In this document: positions 1-12,740 of the stretch, piece after piece
Layout of the letters: every line of letters begins with the position of its first letter
Position numbering within the stretch: position 1 is the stretch's first letter
From: Actinobacillus minor NM305
GTDB lineage: Bacteria > Pseudomonadota > Gammaproteobacteria > Enterobacterales > Pasteurellaceae
Reading direction: 5' to 3'
Assembly: GCF_000175195.1 (NCBI RefSeq)
Contig: NZ_ACQL01000087.1
Location: forward strand, 1-64,000
Length of the DNA: 64,000 nt
Program-made: the position numbers and the translations under genes
The notes under the pieces: model-generated
What the model was told of the DNA's origin: nothing
Seen by the model: the letters and a program-made list of their open reading frames with translations, nothing else
Database searches by the model: none

Positions 1-3125
<3,125 letters not shown>

Positions 3126-3145
3126 TGTTGTTCAAGAAATAGTAG

Positions 3146-3170
3146 GGGCGCCACGTTGGCGCCCGTTTTT
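3146..3170 (+). terminator. Rho-independent terminator of lacZ
   Basis: The perfect inverted repeat GGGCGCCA-CGT-TGGCGCCC is followed by GTTTTT, 21 bp after the lacZ stop. It begins with GTAGGGGCG, so it also belongs to the dispersed palindrome family of this genome. Confidence 0.8.
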
Positions 3171-3331
3171 ATCATGTTCTAAAAATACATTGTTTTTCCG
3201 TGTTGGATTTATACGGAGGTCAGCGTGATGTCCCTGTTATATTAAATAAAAGCGAGAGAATTACCGATAAATCTATTTCATAAAAATTTATTTTTTGTTA
3301 TGTTGTTTGAAAAGACTAGAAGGAATCCGAT

Positions 3332-4696
3332 ATGAGTCGTTATAGAATCGCCCCCAAAGGAAGCATGGAACAACTCTCTCAGTTAGAGGTGGAGCTATTA
3401 AAAAAAGAAGCTAAAGGGAGTTTATACCCGCTTTATCGTAATTGTTCGCTGGCGGTGTTAAATTCAGGGGCGGTAACAGATGATAGTCGGACACTTTTGG
3501 CGCAATATCAACATTTTGATATTGAATTAGTCGCTTGTGAGAAAAGTATTGTGCTTGAATTGCATAATCCGCCTGAAACGGCATTTGTCGATCAAAAAAT
3601 TATTCGAAATATCCAATACCATCTCTTTTCTGTATTGCGTGATATTGTTTTTGTGAATGGTATGGCAGGGCGACTAAAAGAGATATTGGACATTCCTTTA
3701 TCAAAATACAGCAGTAATCTAATCTTCTCCATTTTACGTAATGCTAAGGCATTTCCGGCAAACAATGATTTAAATTTGGTCGTTTGCTGGGGAGGGCACT
3801 CTATTAGCGAAACGGAATATCAGTATTGTAAAGCTGTTGGGACAGAATTAGGATTAAGAGAACTTAATATCATTACCGGCTGTGGCACGGGTGTGATGGA
3901 AGCGCCGATGAGAGGGGCTGCTATCGGGCATGCTCATCAGCGTTACAAAAATAGCCGTTTTATCGGTATTACCGAGCCTTCCATTATTGCTTCTGAACCG
4001 CCAAACCCTATTGTCAATGAGCTTATCATTATGCCTGATATCGAAAAACGTCTTGAAGCTTTTGTGCGTTTTGGGCATGGTATTGTGATTTTTCCGGGCG
4101 GTCCGGGGACATTAGAAGAGCTATTGTATATTTTGGGGATTAAACTCAACTTTGCCAATCACGATCAACTGCTTCCAGTCATCTTAACGGCGCCAAAAGC
4201 ATCTGCAAATTACTTTGAAGAAATCGACCGCTTCATTGGCGAAACGTTAGGGAAAGAAGCACAAGCGTTGTATGAAATCATCATCGATGATCCTGTGTTA
4301 GTGGCAAAAAAAATGAAATCTTCAATCGCTCGTTTAAAACAGCAACGTAGTCAAAATGGCGAGGCTTATCATTTTAACTGGTCACTCAATATTCCTGAAG
4401 CACTGATCAAACCTTTTGTGCCAACGCATCATTCAATGGCACAACTGAATTTACATTTTGAACAATCAAAAGAAGCACTTGCCGCAAACTTGCGTTGCGC
4501 ATTTTCGGGCATCGTGGCAGGGAATATCAAGCCTGAAACCCAAGCATTGATTGAAAAAGAAGGGCGGTTTAAGTTATCCGGCGATCTGCTGTTGATGGAA
4601 AAAATGGATCGACTTTTACAATCATTGGTGCAACAAAACCGAATGAAATTGCCGACAGAAAAAGCCTATCAGCCTTGTTATGAAATTTTGAAATAG
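3332..4696 (+). CDS. ppnN: Nucleotide 5'-monophosphate nucleosidase PpnN (YgdH)
   Basis: Cytoplasmic enzyme that hydrolyses the N-glycosidic bond of purine and pyrimidine nucleoside monophosphates for base salvage; in E. coli it is tuned by (p)ppGpp. The 454-residue length matches the family, as does the N-terminal extension before the LOG/Rossmann core. The LOG signature PGGPGTLEE is at about residues 255-263, and the GCGTGVMEAPMRGA loop is also recognisable. The start is preceded by AGGAA with normal spacing. It is followed after 8 bp by the OLD-family gene on the same strand, so the two are probably co-transcribed. Confidence 0.92.
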   Translation: MSRYRIAPKGSMEQLSQLEVELLKKEAKGSLYPLYRNCSLAVLNSGAVTDDSRTLLAQYQHFDIELVACEKSIVLELHNPPETAFVDQKIIRNIQYHLFSVLRDIVFVNGMAGRLKEILDIPLSKYSSNLIFSILRNAKAFPANNDLNLVVCWGGHSISETEYQYCKAVGTELGLRELNIITGCGTGVMEAPMRGAAIGHAHQRYKNSRFIGITEPSIIASEPPNPIVNELIIMPDIEKRLEAFVRFGHGIVIFPGGPGTLEELLYILGIKLNFANHDQLLPVILTAPKASANYFEEIDRFIGETLGKEAQALYEIIIDDPVLVAKKMKSSIARLKQQRSQNGEAYHFNWSLNIPEALIKPFVPTHHSMAQLNLHFEQSKEALAANLRCAFSGIVAGNIKPETQALIEKEGRFKLSGDLLLMEKMDRLLQSLVQQNRMKLPTEKAYQPCYEILK

Positions 4697-4704
4697 GGGG
4701 AGAT

Positions 4705-6264
4705 ATGTACCTAAAATTTGTTGAAATTCACGGATTTCGTGGCATCAATTCCCTCTTTTTGAAATTACGTCCAAATATGGTGCTTATTGGCGAAAATACT
4801 TGGGGTAAATCCAGTTTGTTAGGGGCATTGAGTACAATCTTCAGCTCCAGCGATGAACTTTATCAATTTACGGAAAACGATTTTCACGTTGAATTTGGTA
4901 GCCAGCCGAAAAAGCATCCACAAATTCGATTACGTTTTACGTTTTGTGAAGAGCGGGAAAACGAACATCGAGAAGCAGAGTTAAAACCTTGTCGTGGACT
5001 ATTTATCAATGATGATAAAGGGTTGCACTATCTTCATTTGGAGGTTTTTGGAGAGCGGAATAATGGGGAAGTAACAACGCACTATCGTTTTACGAATGAA
5101 CGACACCGCGTGATAAGTTGTGAAAACGAACAAGAGGTTATTCGTTATTTAATTCAGCGACACCCTGTATATCGTTTACGTGATGCACGTTTAAATAAAT
5201 CGATCAATCAGGTGCAATTAACACCGATGCCTATTAACGCTTCAGATCAAGCGTTTGCTCAAGAGTTAGATGCTCTTGCATTGTTGATGAAGTACTATTT
5301 TTTAACGGCACAAAGCCGAAAAAATGCCCTCGAAGCTATGCAAGATAATGCTTTCTTATGGGAAAAGGCTAAAGCGCTTTGTATTCGATTACAAAAAGAA
5401 CCTCATCTTGCGGAAAAAGTCCGTGAATATCTCTCAGCCTTTTTTGTTCGGGATAAAAAATTAGCCAATATAGGCACACCGATCATCTTATTTGAAGATC
5501 TTGATACGCAATTACACCCTAGAATGATTGCTATCTTATGGGCATTAATCAGCCAATTACAAATTCAGCGGATTACCACCACCAATTCAATGGAGTTGTT
5601 ATCACATATTCCGTTAAAAGAGATCTGCCGATTAGTCCGTTCCCCTGATCATACTCATGCTTACCAAATTGAAGGTGGTATGTTAGGTAAAGAAAACTTA
5701 AGAAAACTAACCTTTCATATTCATCATAATCGGGGGCTAGCACTCTTTGCCAAAACGTGGATTTTAGTAGAAGGCGAAACAGAAGTTTGGATCTTAGAAG
5801 AGATGGCAAAATTACTGAATATCGATTTAGATATCGAGGGAATTCGGATTGTAGAATTTGCCCAATGTGGTTTAAGGCCTCTGATTAAATATGCTAAATC
5901 AATGGGGATTGAATGGTACGTCTTAACCGATGGCGATGATGCCGGTTTGCGCTATGCTGATACTGTTCAAAGTTTAGAGGATAATTTTGCCAACCGTTTA
6001 ACCATTTTGCCTTATCGGGATATTGAGCATTTCTTTTATCATTCCGGTTTTAAGGCTGTTTTCTTAAAGTTAGCACGCTGGCAACCGAATGGAAAATTTT
6101 ATCCCACTTCGCAAATCATTAAACGAGCCGTGCATTTTACCTCTAAACCCGATTTAGCAATTGCACTTTCAAAAGAGATGGAATTAAGAGGGGAAGATAA
6201 AATCCCTGTCTTATTTAAACAGTTGTTTGAAAATGTGCTATTGCTTACGCAAAAGGCACAATGA
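4705..6264 (+). CDS. ybjD: OLD-family ATP-dependent endonuclease, YbjD-like
   Basis: The protein combines an SMC/ABC-type ATPase half with a C-terminal TOPRIM nuclease half, the architecture of overcoming-lysogenization-defect (OLD) nucleases. The Walker A motif GENTWGKSS is at about residues 28-36, with a DUF2813-like middle. The TOPRIM glutamate is in VEGETE (about residue 355), and the acidic DGDD follows about 58 residues later. The 519-residue length is near that of E. coli YbjD. OLD proteins are DNA nucleases, some with anti-phage roles, but the cellular role of the YbjD branch is not settled. RBS GGGGGAG lies just before the ATG. Unlike Gabija GajA, no UvrD-like partner follows; udp is next. 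Confidence 0.85.
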   Translation: MYLKFVEIHGFRGINSLFLKLRPNMVLIGENTWGKSSLLGALSTIFSSSDELYQFTENDFHVEFGSQPKKHPQIRLRFTFCEERENEHREAELKPCRGLFINDDKGLHYLHLEVFGERNNGEVTTHYRFTNERHRVISCENEQEVIRYLIQRHPVYRLRDARLNKSINQVQLTPMPINASDQAFAQELDALALLMKYYFLTAQSRKNALEAMQDNAFLWEKAKALCIRLQKEPHLAEKVREYLSAFFVRDKKLANIGTPIILFEDLDTQLHPRMIAILWALISQLQIQRITTTNSMELLSHIPLKEICRLVRSPDHTHAYQIEGGMLGKENLRKLTFHIHHNRGLALFAKTWILVEGETEVWILEEMAKLLNIDLDIEGIRIVEFAQCGLRPLIKYAKSMGIEWYVLTDGDDAGLRYADTVQSLEDNFANRLTILPYRDIEHFFYHSGFKAVFLKLARWQPNGKFYPTSQIIKRAVHFTSKPDLAIALSKEMELRGEDKIPVLFKQLFENVLLLTQKAQ

Positions 6265-6278
6265 GTATAATCGTTTAC

Positions 6279-6349
6279 GTAGGGGCGGGGTTTATCCCCG
6301 CCCGTAAATGAACCTCGATATTTCGGGCGGGGATAAACCCCGCCCCTAC
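6279..6349. repeat. Composite inverted GTAGGGGCG repeat (MITE-like, copy 2)
   Basis: Two GC-rich palindromes face each other: GTAGGGGCGGGGTTTATCCC on the left and its inverse, ending CGCCCCTAC, on the right, about 20 bp apart. The right-hand tail continues to an ACATAAT at about 6374-6380, as in the other copies. It lies between the ybjD stop and the udp leader and could fold into a stable RNA hairpin that limits read-through. Confidence 0.75.
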
Positions 6350-6467
6350 GAAATTTTAACGGAATGTACAATAACATAATTGTGAAAAAATTTGTTTAAA
6401 CGCAATAAGTTAAATATAGATTTTGTTAAAATAAACCTTAATTTAGGCAAGTATAAAGGAGAAAAAT

Positions 6468-7229
6468 ATGTCTGAAGTATTCCATTTAGGCTTAACCAAA
6501 GCAATGTTAAACGGCGCGAAAGTTGCGATTATTCCGGGCGATCCGGCAAGAAGTGAGCGCATTGCGGCAAAATTAGAAAATCCAACCTTTTTAGCCAGCC
6601 ATCGTGAATTTAATTCTTGGCTGGGATATGCCGATGGCGAGCCGATTGTGGTTTGTTCTACGGGGATTGGCGGCCCTTCAACCTCTATTTGTGTGGAAGA
6701 GTTAGCACAATTAGGTGTGCGTACCTTCTTGCGTATTGGCACAACCGGTGCAATTCAGCCTCATATCAATGTTGGCGATTTATTAGTGACCACTGGGGCG
6801 GTGCGTTTAGATGGCGCAAGCCAACATTTTGCACCATTGGCTTATCCTGCAGTAGCGGATTTTGAATGTACCACTGCATTACATCAAGCTGCATTAGCGC
6901 AAGGCGTGAAAACTTATGTAGGGATTACCGCTTCATCAGATACATTCTACCCAGGACAAGAGCGCTACGACACCTATTCAGGTAAAGTCTATCCGGCATA
7001 TCAAGGTAGCCTAAAACAGTGGCAAGATTTACACGTGATGAATTATGAAATGGAATCGGCAACGCTCTTTACGATGTGTGCTGCTTTAGGCTTAAAAGCC
7101 GGTATGGTTGCCGGTGTGATTGTAAACCGTACTCAACAAGAAATTCCAAATGAAGCAACAATGAAGAGTACGGAAGAAAATGCGATTGCGGCTGTTGTGG
7201 CTGCCGCTCGCCAATTAGCTAAAAACTAA
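6468..7229 (+). CDS. udp: Uridine phosphorylase
   Basis: Cytoplasmic hexameric enzyme that cleaves uridine with phosphate to uracil and ribose 1-phosphate (pyrimidine salvage). The 253-residue protein carries the NP-I family phosphate-binding start [12 protein letters not shown], the GIGGPS loop, RIGTTGAIQ and the substrate-side MNYEMESAT segment. AAGGAG precedes the ATG with good spacing. The gene ends exactly where the convergent rlmD ends (adjacent stop codons, no spacer), so terminator sequences must lie inside coding DNA or be absent. Confidence 0.95.
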   Translation: MSEVFHLGLTKAMLNGAKVAIIPGDPARSERIAAKLENPTFLASHREFNSWLGYADGEPIVVCSTGIGGPSTSICVEELAQLGVRTFLRIGTTGAIQPHINVGDLLVTTGAVRLDGASQHFAPLAYPAVADFECTTALHQAALAQGVKTYVGITASSDTFYPGQERYDTYSGKVYPAYQGSLKQWQDLHVMNYEMESATLFTMCAALGLKAGMVAGVIVNRTQQEIPNEATMKSTEENAIAAVVAAARQLAKN

Positions 7230-8528
7230 TTATTTTGCTTTAACAAAAAGCGAAATGGACTCTAAATGCCCCGTATGAGGGAACATATCAATCACGGCTA
7301 CTTTCGCAAGAGAGTAGCCTGATTTTATGAGTTTTTCGGCATCTCGAACTAAGGTTGCCGGATTGCAAGAGACATAAACGATCCGCTCGGGATTAAGCTC
7401 ACACAAATGATCTAACGCAAAATAAGCGCCATGGCGAGCCGGATCTAATAGCACCTTATTAAAGGCTTCTGTTGCCCACGGCTGATCGACAAAACGCTCG
7501 TCTAGATTGGTTTGATAAAAGGCGACATTATCCAACTGATTTTCTACGGCATTTTGACGAGCCGTAGCCACCATCTCTTCAACCCCTTCCACGCCGACAA
7601 CATAGCCGGCTTGTTGCGCAAGCGGTAAGGTAAAATTCCCCATACCACAGAATAAATCTAAAACCCGATCTGATTTTTCGAGAGCTAACCAATTCAAGGC
7701 TTGCGCAACCATTTTTTGATTTTGTTCGGCATTGACTTGAATAAAATCACGAATAGAAAAATGTAGTGTTAAATCATTGAGTTTATAGTATGGTTTTTCG
7801 CCACAAATATGCTCAATTTGTTGTGCATCGTTCATTAAGAACAGCGAAAGTTTGGTTTCTTTTGCGAATGCAAGCAATTGAGCCAAATCAGATTGGGCTA
7901 GTTCGCCCATATATCTTAATAACATCGCAACAGTGTTATCTGCCTCAACTAACTCGATATGCCCTAAGTGTTTTTTCTGCTTCCAATTCAGCAATAAATT
8001 TTGCAATGGTAGCAATAAGGCGGAGAGTGCTGGTGTTAAAATTTCACACTGTTCAAGCGGTATAATTTGGTTGGAATTTTGCATACGAAATCCCATAACC
8101 ACATTCCCGTTTTGTAGCGCAACACTTAATTTGGTACGGCGGCGATAGCCTTTCGCTTGCCCAACGAGCATTGGCTCAAGTGTAATAGGCGAAGATTGCA
8201 ATTTTTGTAAACGTTGAAATAACGCTTGTTGTTTGGTTTCTCTTTGTACCTCAAGCGAAATGTGTTGCATTTGGCAACCGCCACATTGAGAATAAATTGC
8301 ACAACTTGGTGTTTGACGGTTTTCTGTGGTTTTTAACCACTTAACCGCCTTTGCTCGCCCATATTGCCGTTTTTCCTCAATCACTTGAATTGCGACTTTT
8401 TCAGTCGGAAGTGCATGTTCAACAAACCAAGTTTTGCCATCGATTTTGGTTACGCCAAGCCCTTGATAATCTAACGATTGGATTTCAACCACAGGGTAAG
8501 CGGTCTTTTTTTGCGGCTTTTTTGCCAT
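7230..8528 (-). CDS. rlmD: 23S rRNA (uracil-1939-C5)-methyltransferase RlmD
   Basis: SAM-dependent methyltransferase that makes m5U1939 in 23S rRNA (formerly RumA). It has an N-terminal TRAM domain, then the cysteine set CAIYSQCGGCQ that binds a [4Fe-4S] cluster with a later cysteine, then a Rossmann methyltransferase with LDLFCGMGNFTLPLA. The catalytic cysteine is in VSCNPATLVRD near the C terminus. An ATG at 8552 would add eight residues (MVLFYSEK); I favour the ATG at 8528 because the family begins close to MAKKPQK. Neither start has a strong Shine-Dalgarno, so the choice is tentative. The protein is 432 residues, as expected. Confidence 0.93.
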   Translation of the reverse strand: MAKKPQKKTAYPVVEIQSLDYQGLGVTKIDGKTWFVEHALPTEKVAIQVIEEKRQYGRAKAVKWLKTTENRQTPSCAIYSQCGGCQMQHISLEVQRETKQQALFQRLQKLQSSPITLEPMLVGQAKGYRRRTKLSVALQNGNVVMGFRMQNSNQIIPLEQCEILTPALSALLLPLQNLLLNWKQKKHLGHIELVEADNTVAMLLRYMGELAQSDLAQLLAFAKETKLSLFLMNDAQQIEHICGEKPYYKLNDLTLHFSIRDFIQVNAEQNQKMVAQALNWLALEKSDRVLDLFCGMGNFTLPLAQQAGYVVGVEGVEEMVATARQNAVENQLDNVAFYQTNLDERFVDQPWATEAFNKVLLDPARHGAYFALDHLCELNPERIVYVSCNPATLVRDAEKLIKSGYSLAKVAVIDMFPHTGHLESISLFVKAK

Positions 8529-8705
8529 TTTTTCAGAATAGAATAACACCATTTTTTATCACATAAGATGAAAAGATAAATCACAATAATGAACCATTAT
8601 ATCGAAAAATAAAAAAGCGAACAAAATGGCTAAAAGGGGAACTTATTTGGAGACCCTCAGTCATAAAAGCAGATGATTTATTTTACCTTATGAAGGAAAT
8701 CAAAA

Positions 8706-9071
8706 ATGAAAATGTTATCTAAAGCTGCTTTATTCGCAACAACATTAGGTTTATTTACCTCATCAGCATTTGCTGCAAGCATTCCGAGTGAAATTTATCG
8801 TCCGAATGGTCAGTTGGTAAAAGTCGATAAACAAGGTAGTGGCGAATATGAAGTTGAATATCGTTTAAAAGGAAATGATGTTCGTGGGTTAGCTAAAAGA
8901 GTTATTTCTCATGCACAAAGACATGGTTTTCGTTTAAAAGAATCTGATATTGAGCGTGACGATGCAGATTTAAAATTTAAACGTGGCGATCAAGAACTTG
9001 ATGTGCAAATTGAAGTGAAAGACCACAACCGTATTGAATATAAAGCGGATTTAGATTTAGATAAAAATTAA
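8706..9071 (+). CDS. Small secreted periplasmic protein of unknown function
   Basis: A 121-residue protein with a clear Sec signal peptide: KML at the N terminus, a hydrophobic stretch ATTLGLFTSSAFA and a likely cut after AFA near residue 23. The mature part is small, highly charged and rich in Lys/Asp/Glu with a beta-rich look (GEYEVEYRLKGND, LDVQIEVKDHNRIEYKADLDLDKN). I recognise no catalytic motif. A PepSY-like fold is possible from size and pattern, but I cannot show it. AAGGA lies 8 nt before the ATG. It is a single gene with its own terminator made of two facing uptake signals. Confidence 0.75.
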   Translation: MKMLSKAALFATTLGLFTSSAFAASIPSEIYRPNGQLVKVDKQGSGEYEVEYRLKGNDVRGLAKRVISHAQRHGFRLKESDIERDDADLKFKRGDQELDVQIEVKDHNRIEYKADLDLDKN

Positions 9072-9093
9072 TTTTGTTTTTTAACTCGGAAAG

Positions 9094-9125
9094 CGGCCGC
9101 TTGCGTTTATGCAAGCGGTCTTTTC
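9094..9125 (+). terminator. Terminator built from two facing uptake-signal sequences
   Basis: GGCCGCTTGC and GCAAGCGGTC form a 10-bp stem with one G-T pair and a 6-nt loop, followed by TTTT. Both arms are Apl-type uptake signals. It lies just after the secreted-protein gene. Confidence 0.8.
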
Positions 9126-9208
9126 AATCGTAGTAAATTCAATAGAATTTACGAAGGATTTCAATATATCTGCTTGAATTTTAGAGGATTTATAGTAAAA
9201 AAATTAGG

Positions 9209-9234
9209 TTGACTATTTTTTTTTTTTTTAGAAT
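9209..9234 (+). promoter_or_regulatory. Promoter-like element with 14-T tract (unit A)
   Basis: TTGACT at 9209-9214 and TAGAAT at 9229-9234 are separated by only 14 bp, made of A plus thirteen Ts; the T run is 14 long because it runs into the -10. The spacing is too short for a good sigma-70 promoter, and three extra Ts would give the optimal 17 bp. The same arrangement is repeated at 9447. Confidence 0.5.
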
Positions 9235-9240
9235 AGGATA

Positions 9241-9348
9241 GTTTTTTCTGACAAACCCTTGTTTTGTTACGAAAGAGCGAGAAAGCCCATTAAATAAAAG
9301 GGTAAAATTTTATTCATGTATCATTAGCCTCCATTGGAGGCTTTTTTT
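9241..9348 (+). ncRNA. Candidate small RNA A (about 108 nt)
   Basis: A gene-free unit beginning GTTTTTTC just after a promoter-like element and ending in a strong terminator (AGCCTCC-ATT-GGAGGCT, T run 9342-9348). It shares GTTTTTTC, an internal CCCAT...AAAGGGTAAAA hairpin-like segment, TTTATTCAT and the terminator type with unit B about 240 bp downstream. No open reading frame of useful size or ribosome site is seen inside. The duplicated promoter-body-terminator layout argues for paired regulatory RNAs. I cannot assign it to a known sRNA family, and the 5' end is estimated from the -10 position. Confidence 0.5.
9326..9348 (+). terminator. Terminator of candidate small RNA A
   Basis: AGCCTCC-ATT-GGAGGCT followed by seven Ts. 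Confidence 0.85.
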
Positions 9349-9446
9349 ATATTTGAAATCTAGAAAAAGACAGTGTTGGTGATGATTTTAACGTTTGTGT
9401 GCCCTGTGTTTACTCAATTCTCTTTTTTTTGATCAAAAAAATTCGG

Positions 9447-9472
9447 TTGACTATTTTTTTTTTTTTTATAAT
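9447..9472 (+). promoter_or_regulatory. Promoter-like element with 14-T tract (unit B)
   Basis: TTGACT at 9447-9452 and a perfect TATAAT at 9467-9472, again only 14 bp apart because of A plus a T run that is 14 long in total. The geometry is identical to unit A at 9209. Confidence 0.55.
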
Positions 9473-9478
9473 AGGGAA

Positions 9479-9584
9479 GTTTTTTCATAAAGATACTTTG
9501 CGAAAAAGCTAAAAACCCATAAACGATAAAAGGGTAAAAATTTATTCATAATTCCTTTAGCCTCTTAATAGAGGCTTTTTTTTT
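9479..9584 (+). ncRNA. Candidate small RNA B (about 105 nt)
   Basis: The second copy of the tandem unit. It starts GTTTTTTC after the TATAAT at 9467, contains CCCATAAACGATAAAAGGGT and TTTATTCAT as in unit A, and ends in AGCCTC-TTAATA-GAGGCT with nine Ts. The sequence between the shared blocks has diverged, as expected for duplicated sRNAs with different targets. Transcription has to be shown; the call rests on promoter, repeat and terminator only. Confidence 0.5.
9559..9584 (+). terminator. Terminator of candidate small RNA B
   Basis: AGCCTC-TTAATA-GAGGCT with a run of nine Ts. Confidence 0.85.
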
Positions 9585-9699
9585 GCCTGAAATTCAGCTT
9601 AGGAAACGTTGTAAAATAACCGAAGAAAATGACCGCTAGTTTTTTCTCGATGGTAAATTTGGTAAAATTCTCCTGAATTAAAATAAAAAAGAGGCAAAA

Positions 9700-12609
9700 A
9701 TGTTCGTTGTAGGTCAGCGTTGGATAAGTGAATCTGAAAATAACTTGGGATTAGGGATTGTTTCTGCGGTGGATAACCGTGCCATTACGATTCAATTCCC
9801 GGCAGCGGAGGAGGAGCGCATTTATGCGATCGCCGTTGCGCCACTCACTCGAGTGCAATTTCAAGTGGGCGATGTTATCAACGCATCAGAAGGTTGGCAA
9901 ATGGAGGTTAGCCAAGTCATTGAGAATCAGGGCGTGATTTTATATCTTGGTAAACGTTTAGATACTCAAGAGGAAGTGGTATTGCCCGAAATGGGGCTTG
10001 ATCATAAAGTGAGTTTTAGCCGTCCTCAAGATCGTTTGTTTTCCGCACAAATAGACCGTTCAGATCGGTTTGCTCTGCGTTATCATGCGCTAAAACACCA
10101 ACAAGCACAATTTCAATCTCCACTACGTGGGCTGCGTGGAGTAAGAGCCGGACTTATCCCTCATCAATTACATATCGCCAAAGAAGTGGGACAGCGTTTG
10201 TCGCCTCGTGTGTTATTGGCGGATGAAGTGGGGCTAGGTAAAACCATTGAAGCCGGTATGATCTTACAACAACAACTGTTTGCCGGCCGTGCAGAGCGAG
10301 TATTGATTTTAGTACCTGAAACCTTGCAACATCAGTGGTTAGTGGAAATGCTTCGCCGTTTTAATCTTAAATTCTCGTTATTTGATGAGGAGCGTTGTAG
10401 CGATTTTGATAAAGCGGATGCAGATGGTCATGATGTGAGTGAGAACCCATTTGATACGGAATCAATGGTTATTGCTTCGATTGATTGGTTATCGGCGAAA
10501 CCTCATCGTGCGGAGCAGGTTAAAGCGTGTCAATGGGATATGCTGATTGTTGATGAAGCGCACCATTTAGCGTGGTCGGAAGAGGCTCCTTCTGTGGCTT
10601 ATCAATTAGTTGAGGCATTAGCCAAACAAATTCCTTCAGTATTGCTTTTAACCGCAACGCCGGAACAACTTGGGCAAGAAAGCCATTTTGCACGTTTAGC
10701 TTTGCTAGATTCAGACCGTTTTTATGATTATCAAGCCTTTGCTGAAGAACAAAATGCTTATCAGCCGGTGGCGGATGCGGTTACTACTTTGTTAAGCGAT
10801 AAACCATTGAGTACGAATGCGCAAAATACGATTTCGGAGCTATTGAGCGAAGAAGATACCGAGCCGATGTTTAAAATCATCAATAGCGAAAAATCATCAG
10901 AATCCGACCGCTTACAAGTTCGCCAAGAGTTGATTCAAGAGTTAATTGATCGTCATGGCACCAGCCGTGTGCTATTCCGTAATACTCGCCAAGGGGTAAA
11001 AGGTTTCCCACATCGTGAATATCATCAGGTCAAATTGGCAATGCCGGGGCAATATACAAATGCATTGAAAGTGATGAAAATGATGGGGGGCATTAAGCAA
11101 AGTGATTTGCTTTATCCGGAACAACTTTTTCAGCGTTTAAATCCTACGGCTCGTTGGGCGGAATTTGATCCTCGTATTAATTGGTTAATTACCTTCTTAA
11201 AAAATCATCGTGATGAGAAGGTGCTAGTGATTTGTAAACAGGCGGAAACGGCGATTGCACTTGAACAGATCTTGCGTGAAAAAGAGGCAATTCGTGCAGC
11301 GGTGTTCCACGAGCGTATGTCGATTGTTGAACGAGATAAGGCTTCTGCCTATTTTGCTCAGCAAGAAGAAGGCGCGCAGGTACTCATTAGTTCAAGCATT
11401 GGTTCGGAAGGGCGAAATTTCCAATTTGCCAGCGATTTGGTGTTATTTAATTTGCCGGATCATCCAGATGTGTTAGAACAAAGCATTGGTCGCTTGGATC
11501 GTATTGGGCAGAAAAATGATATTAAAATTTATGTGCCTTGCTTTGAGGATTCTGCTCAAATTGTGTTGGCAGAATGGTATCACAAAGGTTTAAATGCTTT
11601 TGAGGAAACGTGTCCGATGGGGGCTACGCTCTTTGATGAGTATCATGAGAAGTTGCAAGGCTATTTAGATAATCCACAAGCGGACGGATTTGACGAATTT
11701 CTTACCAAAGTAAATCAACGCCAAAAAGTGTTAAAAGCGGCACTTGAAAAAGGGCGAGATCGTTTATTAGAGCTTAATTCTAATGGCGGAGAAGCTGCGC
11801 AACAATTAGCAGCAGCGATAGCAGAACAAGATAATCAACCTCAATTAGTAAATTTTGCTTTAAATCTTTTTGATGTGATCGGTTTGGAACAAGAAGACTT
11901 AGGCGAACAAAGCATTGTGATTAGCCCGACTGGGCATATGCTCGTGCCGGATTTCCCGGGGCTTGCGGAAGAAGGTAGCACGGTAACTTTTGATCGCCAA
12001 TTAGCCTTGATGCGTGAGGAAGTGGAATTTTTAACTTGGGATCACCCAATGATTCGTCATGGTATTGATTTAATCACATCGGGCGATATTGGAAAATCGG
12101 CGGTGTCGCTGTTAGTGAATAAAAACTTACCAGCAGGCACATTGCTACTTGAGGCGATTTACATTGTGGAAACGCAAGCACCGAAAGGGCTTAATTTGAC
12201 TCGCTTCTTACCACCTACGCCAATTCGTATTTTATTAGATAATAAAGGCAACGATATGGCTGCTCAGGTCTCTTTTGCCGGTTTGGAAAAGCAATTGAAG
12301 CCGGTAAATAAGCAGATGGCAAATAAAATTGCGAAAATGGCACGTACAAATGTCGAGAAGATGATTGGTGCGAGTGAACAGAAAGTTGTAGCGCAAGCCG
12401 AAGCGATCATTGCTGAAGCAAAAGCGGAAGCGAATAGCAAATTAAAAGCCGAATTACACCGCTTGGAAGCGTTAAAATCGGTCAATAAAAACATTCGGGC
12501 AGATGAAATTGCAACGTTAGAGCAACAGCTTAATGATACACTCACGCAATTAGATCTTGCTACTTGGCGACTTGATTGCTTGCGTGTCATTGTGAGCAAT
12601 CAAAGCTAG
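9700..12609 (+). CDS. rapA: RNA polymerase-associated Swi2/Snf2 ATPase RapA (HepA)
   Basis: Large SF2 ATPase that binds RNA polymerase and helps it recycle after termination. The 969-residue length is almost that of E. coli RapA. Order: N-terminal Tudor-like domains (residues 1-110), helicase lobe 1 with Walker A DEVGLGKT (about 174-181) and VDEAHH (about 282-287), lobe 2 with [14 protein letters not shown] and the arginine-finger motif [11 protein letters not shown], then the RapA-specific C-terminal region with a long helical stretch. AAGAGG precedes the ATG. It stands alone, between the two small-RNA units and rluA. Confidence 0.96.
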   Translation: MFVVGQRWISESENNLGLGIVSAVDNRAITIQFPAAEEERIYAIAVAPLTRVQFQVGDVINASEGWQMEVSQVIENQGVILYLGKRLDTQEEVVLPEMGLDHKVSFSRPQDRLFSAQIDRSDRFALRYHALKHQQAQFQSPLRGLRGVRAGLIPHQLHIAKEVGQRLSPRVLLADEVGLGKTIEAGMILQQQLFAGRAERVLILVPETLQHQWLVEMLRRFNLKFSLFDEERCSDFDKADADGHDVSENPFDTESMVIASIDWLSAKPHRAEQVKACQWDMLIVDEAHHLAWSEEAPSVAYQLVEALAKQIPSVLLLTATPEQLGQESHFARLALLDSDRFYDYQAFAEEQNAYQPVADAVTTLLSDKPLSTNAQNTISELLSEEDTEPMFKIINSEKSSESDRLQVRQELIQELIDRHGTSRVLFRNTRQGVKGFPHREYHQVKLAMPGQYTNALKVMKMMGGIKQSDLLYPEQLFQRLNPTARWAEFDPRINWLITFLKNHRDEKVLVICKQAETAIALEQILREKEAIRAAVFHERMSIVERDKASAYFAQQEEGAQVLISSSIGSEGRNFQFASDLVLFNLPDHPDVLEQSIGRLDRIGQKNDIKIYVPCFEDSAQIVLAEWYHKGLNAFEETCPMGATLFDEYHEKLQGYLDNPQADGFDEFLTKVNQRQKVLKAALEKGRDRLLELNSNGGEAAQQLAAAIAEQDNQPQLVNFALNLFDVIGLEQEDLGEQSIVISPTGHMLVPDFPGLAEEGSTVTFDRQLALMREEVEFLTWDHPMIRHGIDLITSGDIGKSAVSLLVNKNLPAGTLLLEAIYIVETQAPKGLNLTRFLPPTPIRILLDNKGNDMAAQVSFAGLEKQLKPVNKQMANKIAKMARTNVEKMIGASEQKVVAQAEAIIAEAKAEANSKLKAELHRLEALKSVNKNIRADEIATLEQQLNDTLTQLDLATWRLDCLRVIVSNQS

Positions 12610-12618
12610 TTAAAATTG

Positions 12619-12720
12619 TAGGGAGAAATTATATTTGCCCTAAACAATTTATGGTGCATCAGGGCGAATGTGATTCGCCCCTACAACTTATAAATAGATT
12701 TTAAACCTGTGGTACATATC
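12619..12720. repeat. GTAGGGG-type palindromic intergenic repeat (copy 3, degenerate)
   Basis: Two short palindromes, GTAGGGAGAAATTATATTTG...CCCTA and GGGCGAAT-GTG-ATTCGCCC followed by CTAC, occupy most of the rapA-rluA gap. They match the outer GTAGGGGCG/CGCCCCTAC words of the family, but with a different stem filling. The right-hand tail ends GTGGTACATAT, a degraded form of the GTGCTACATAAT end of copy 1. Confidence 0.55.
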
Positions 12721-12740
12721 CCACATGATTTCGGAAATAT

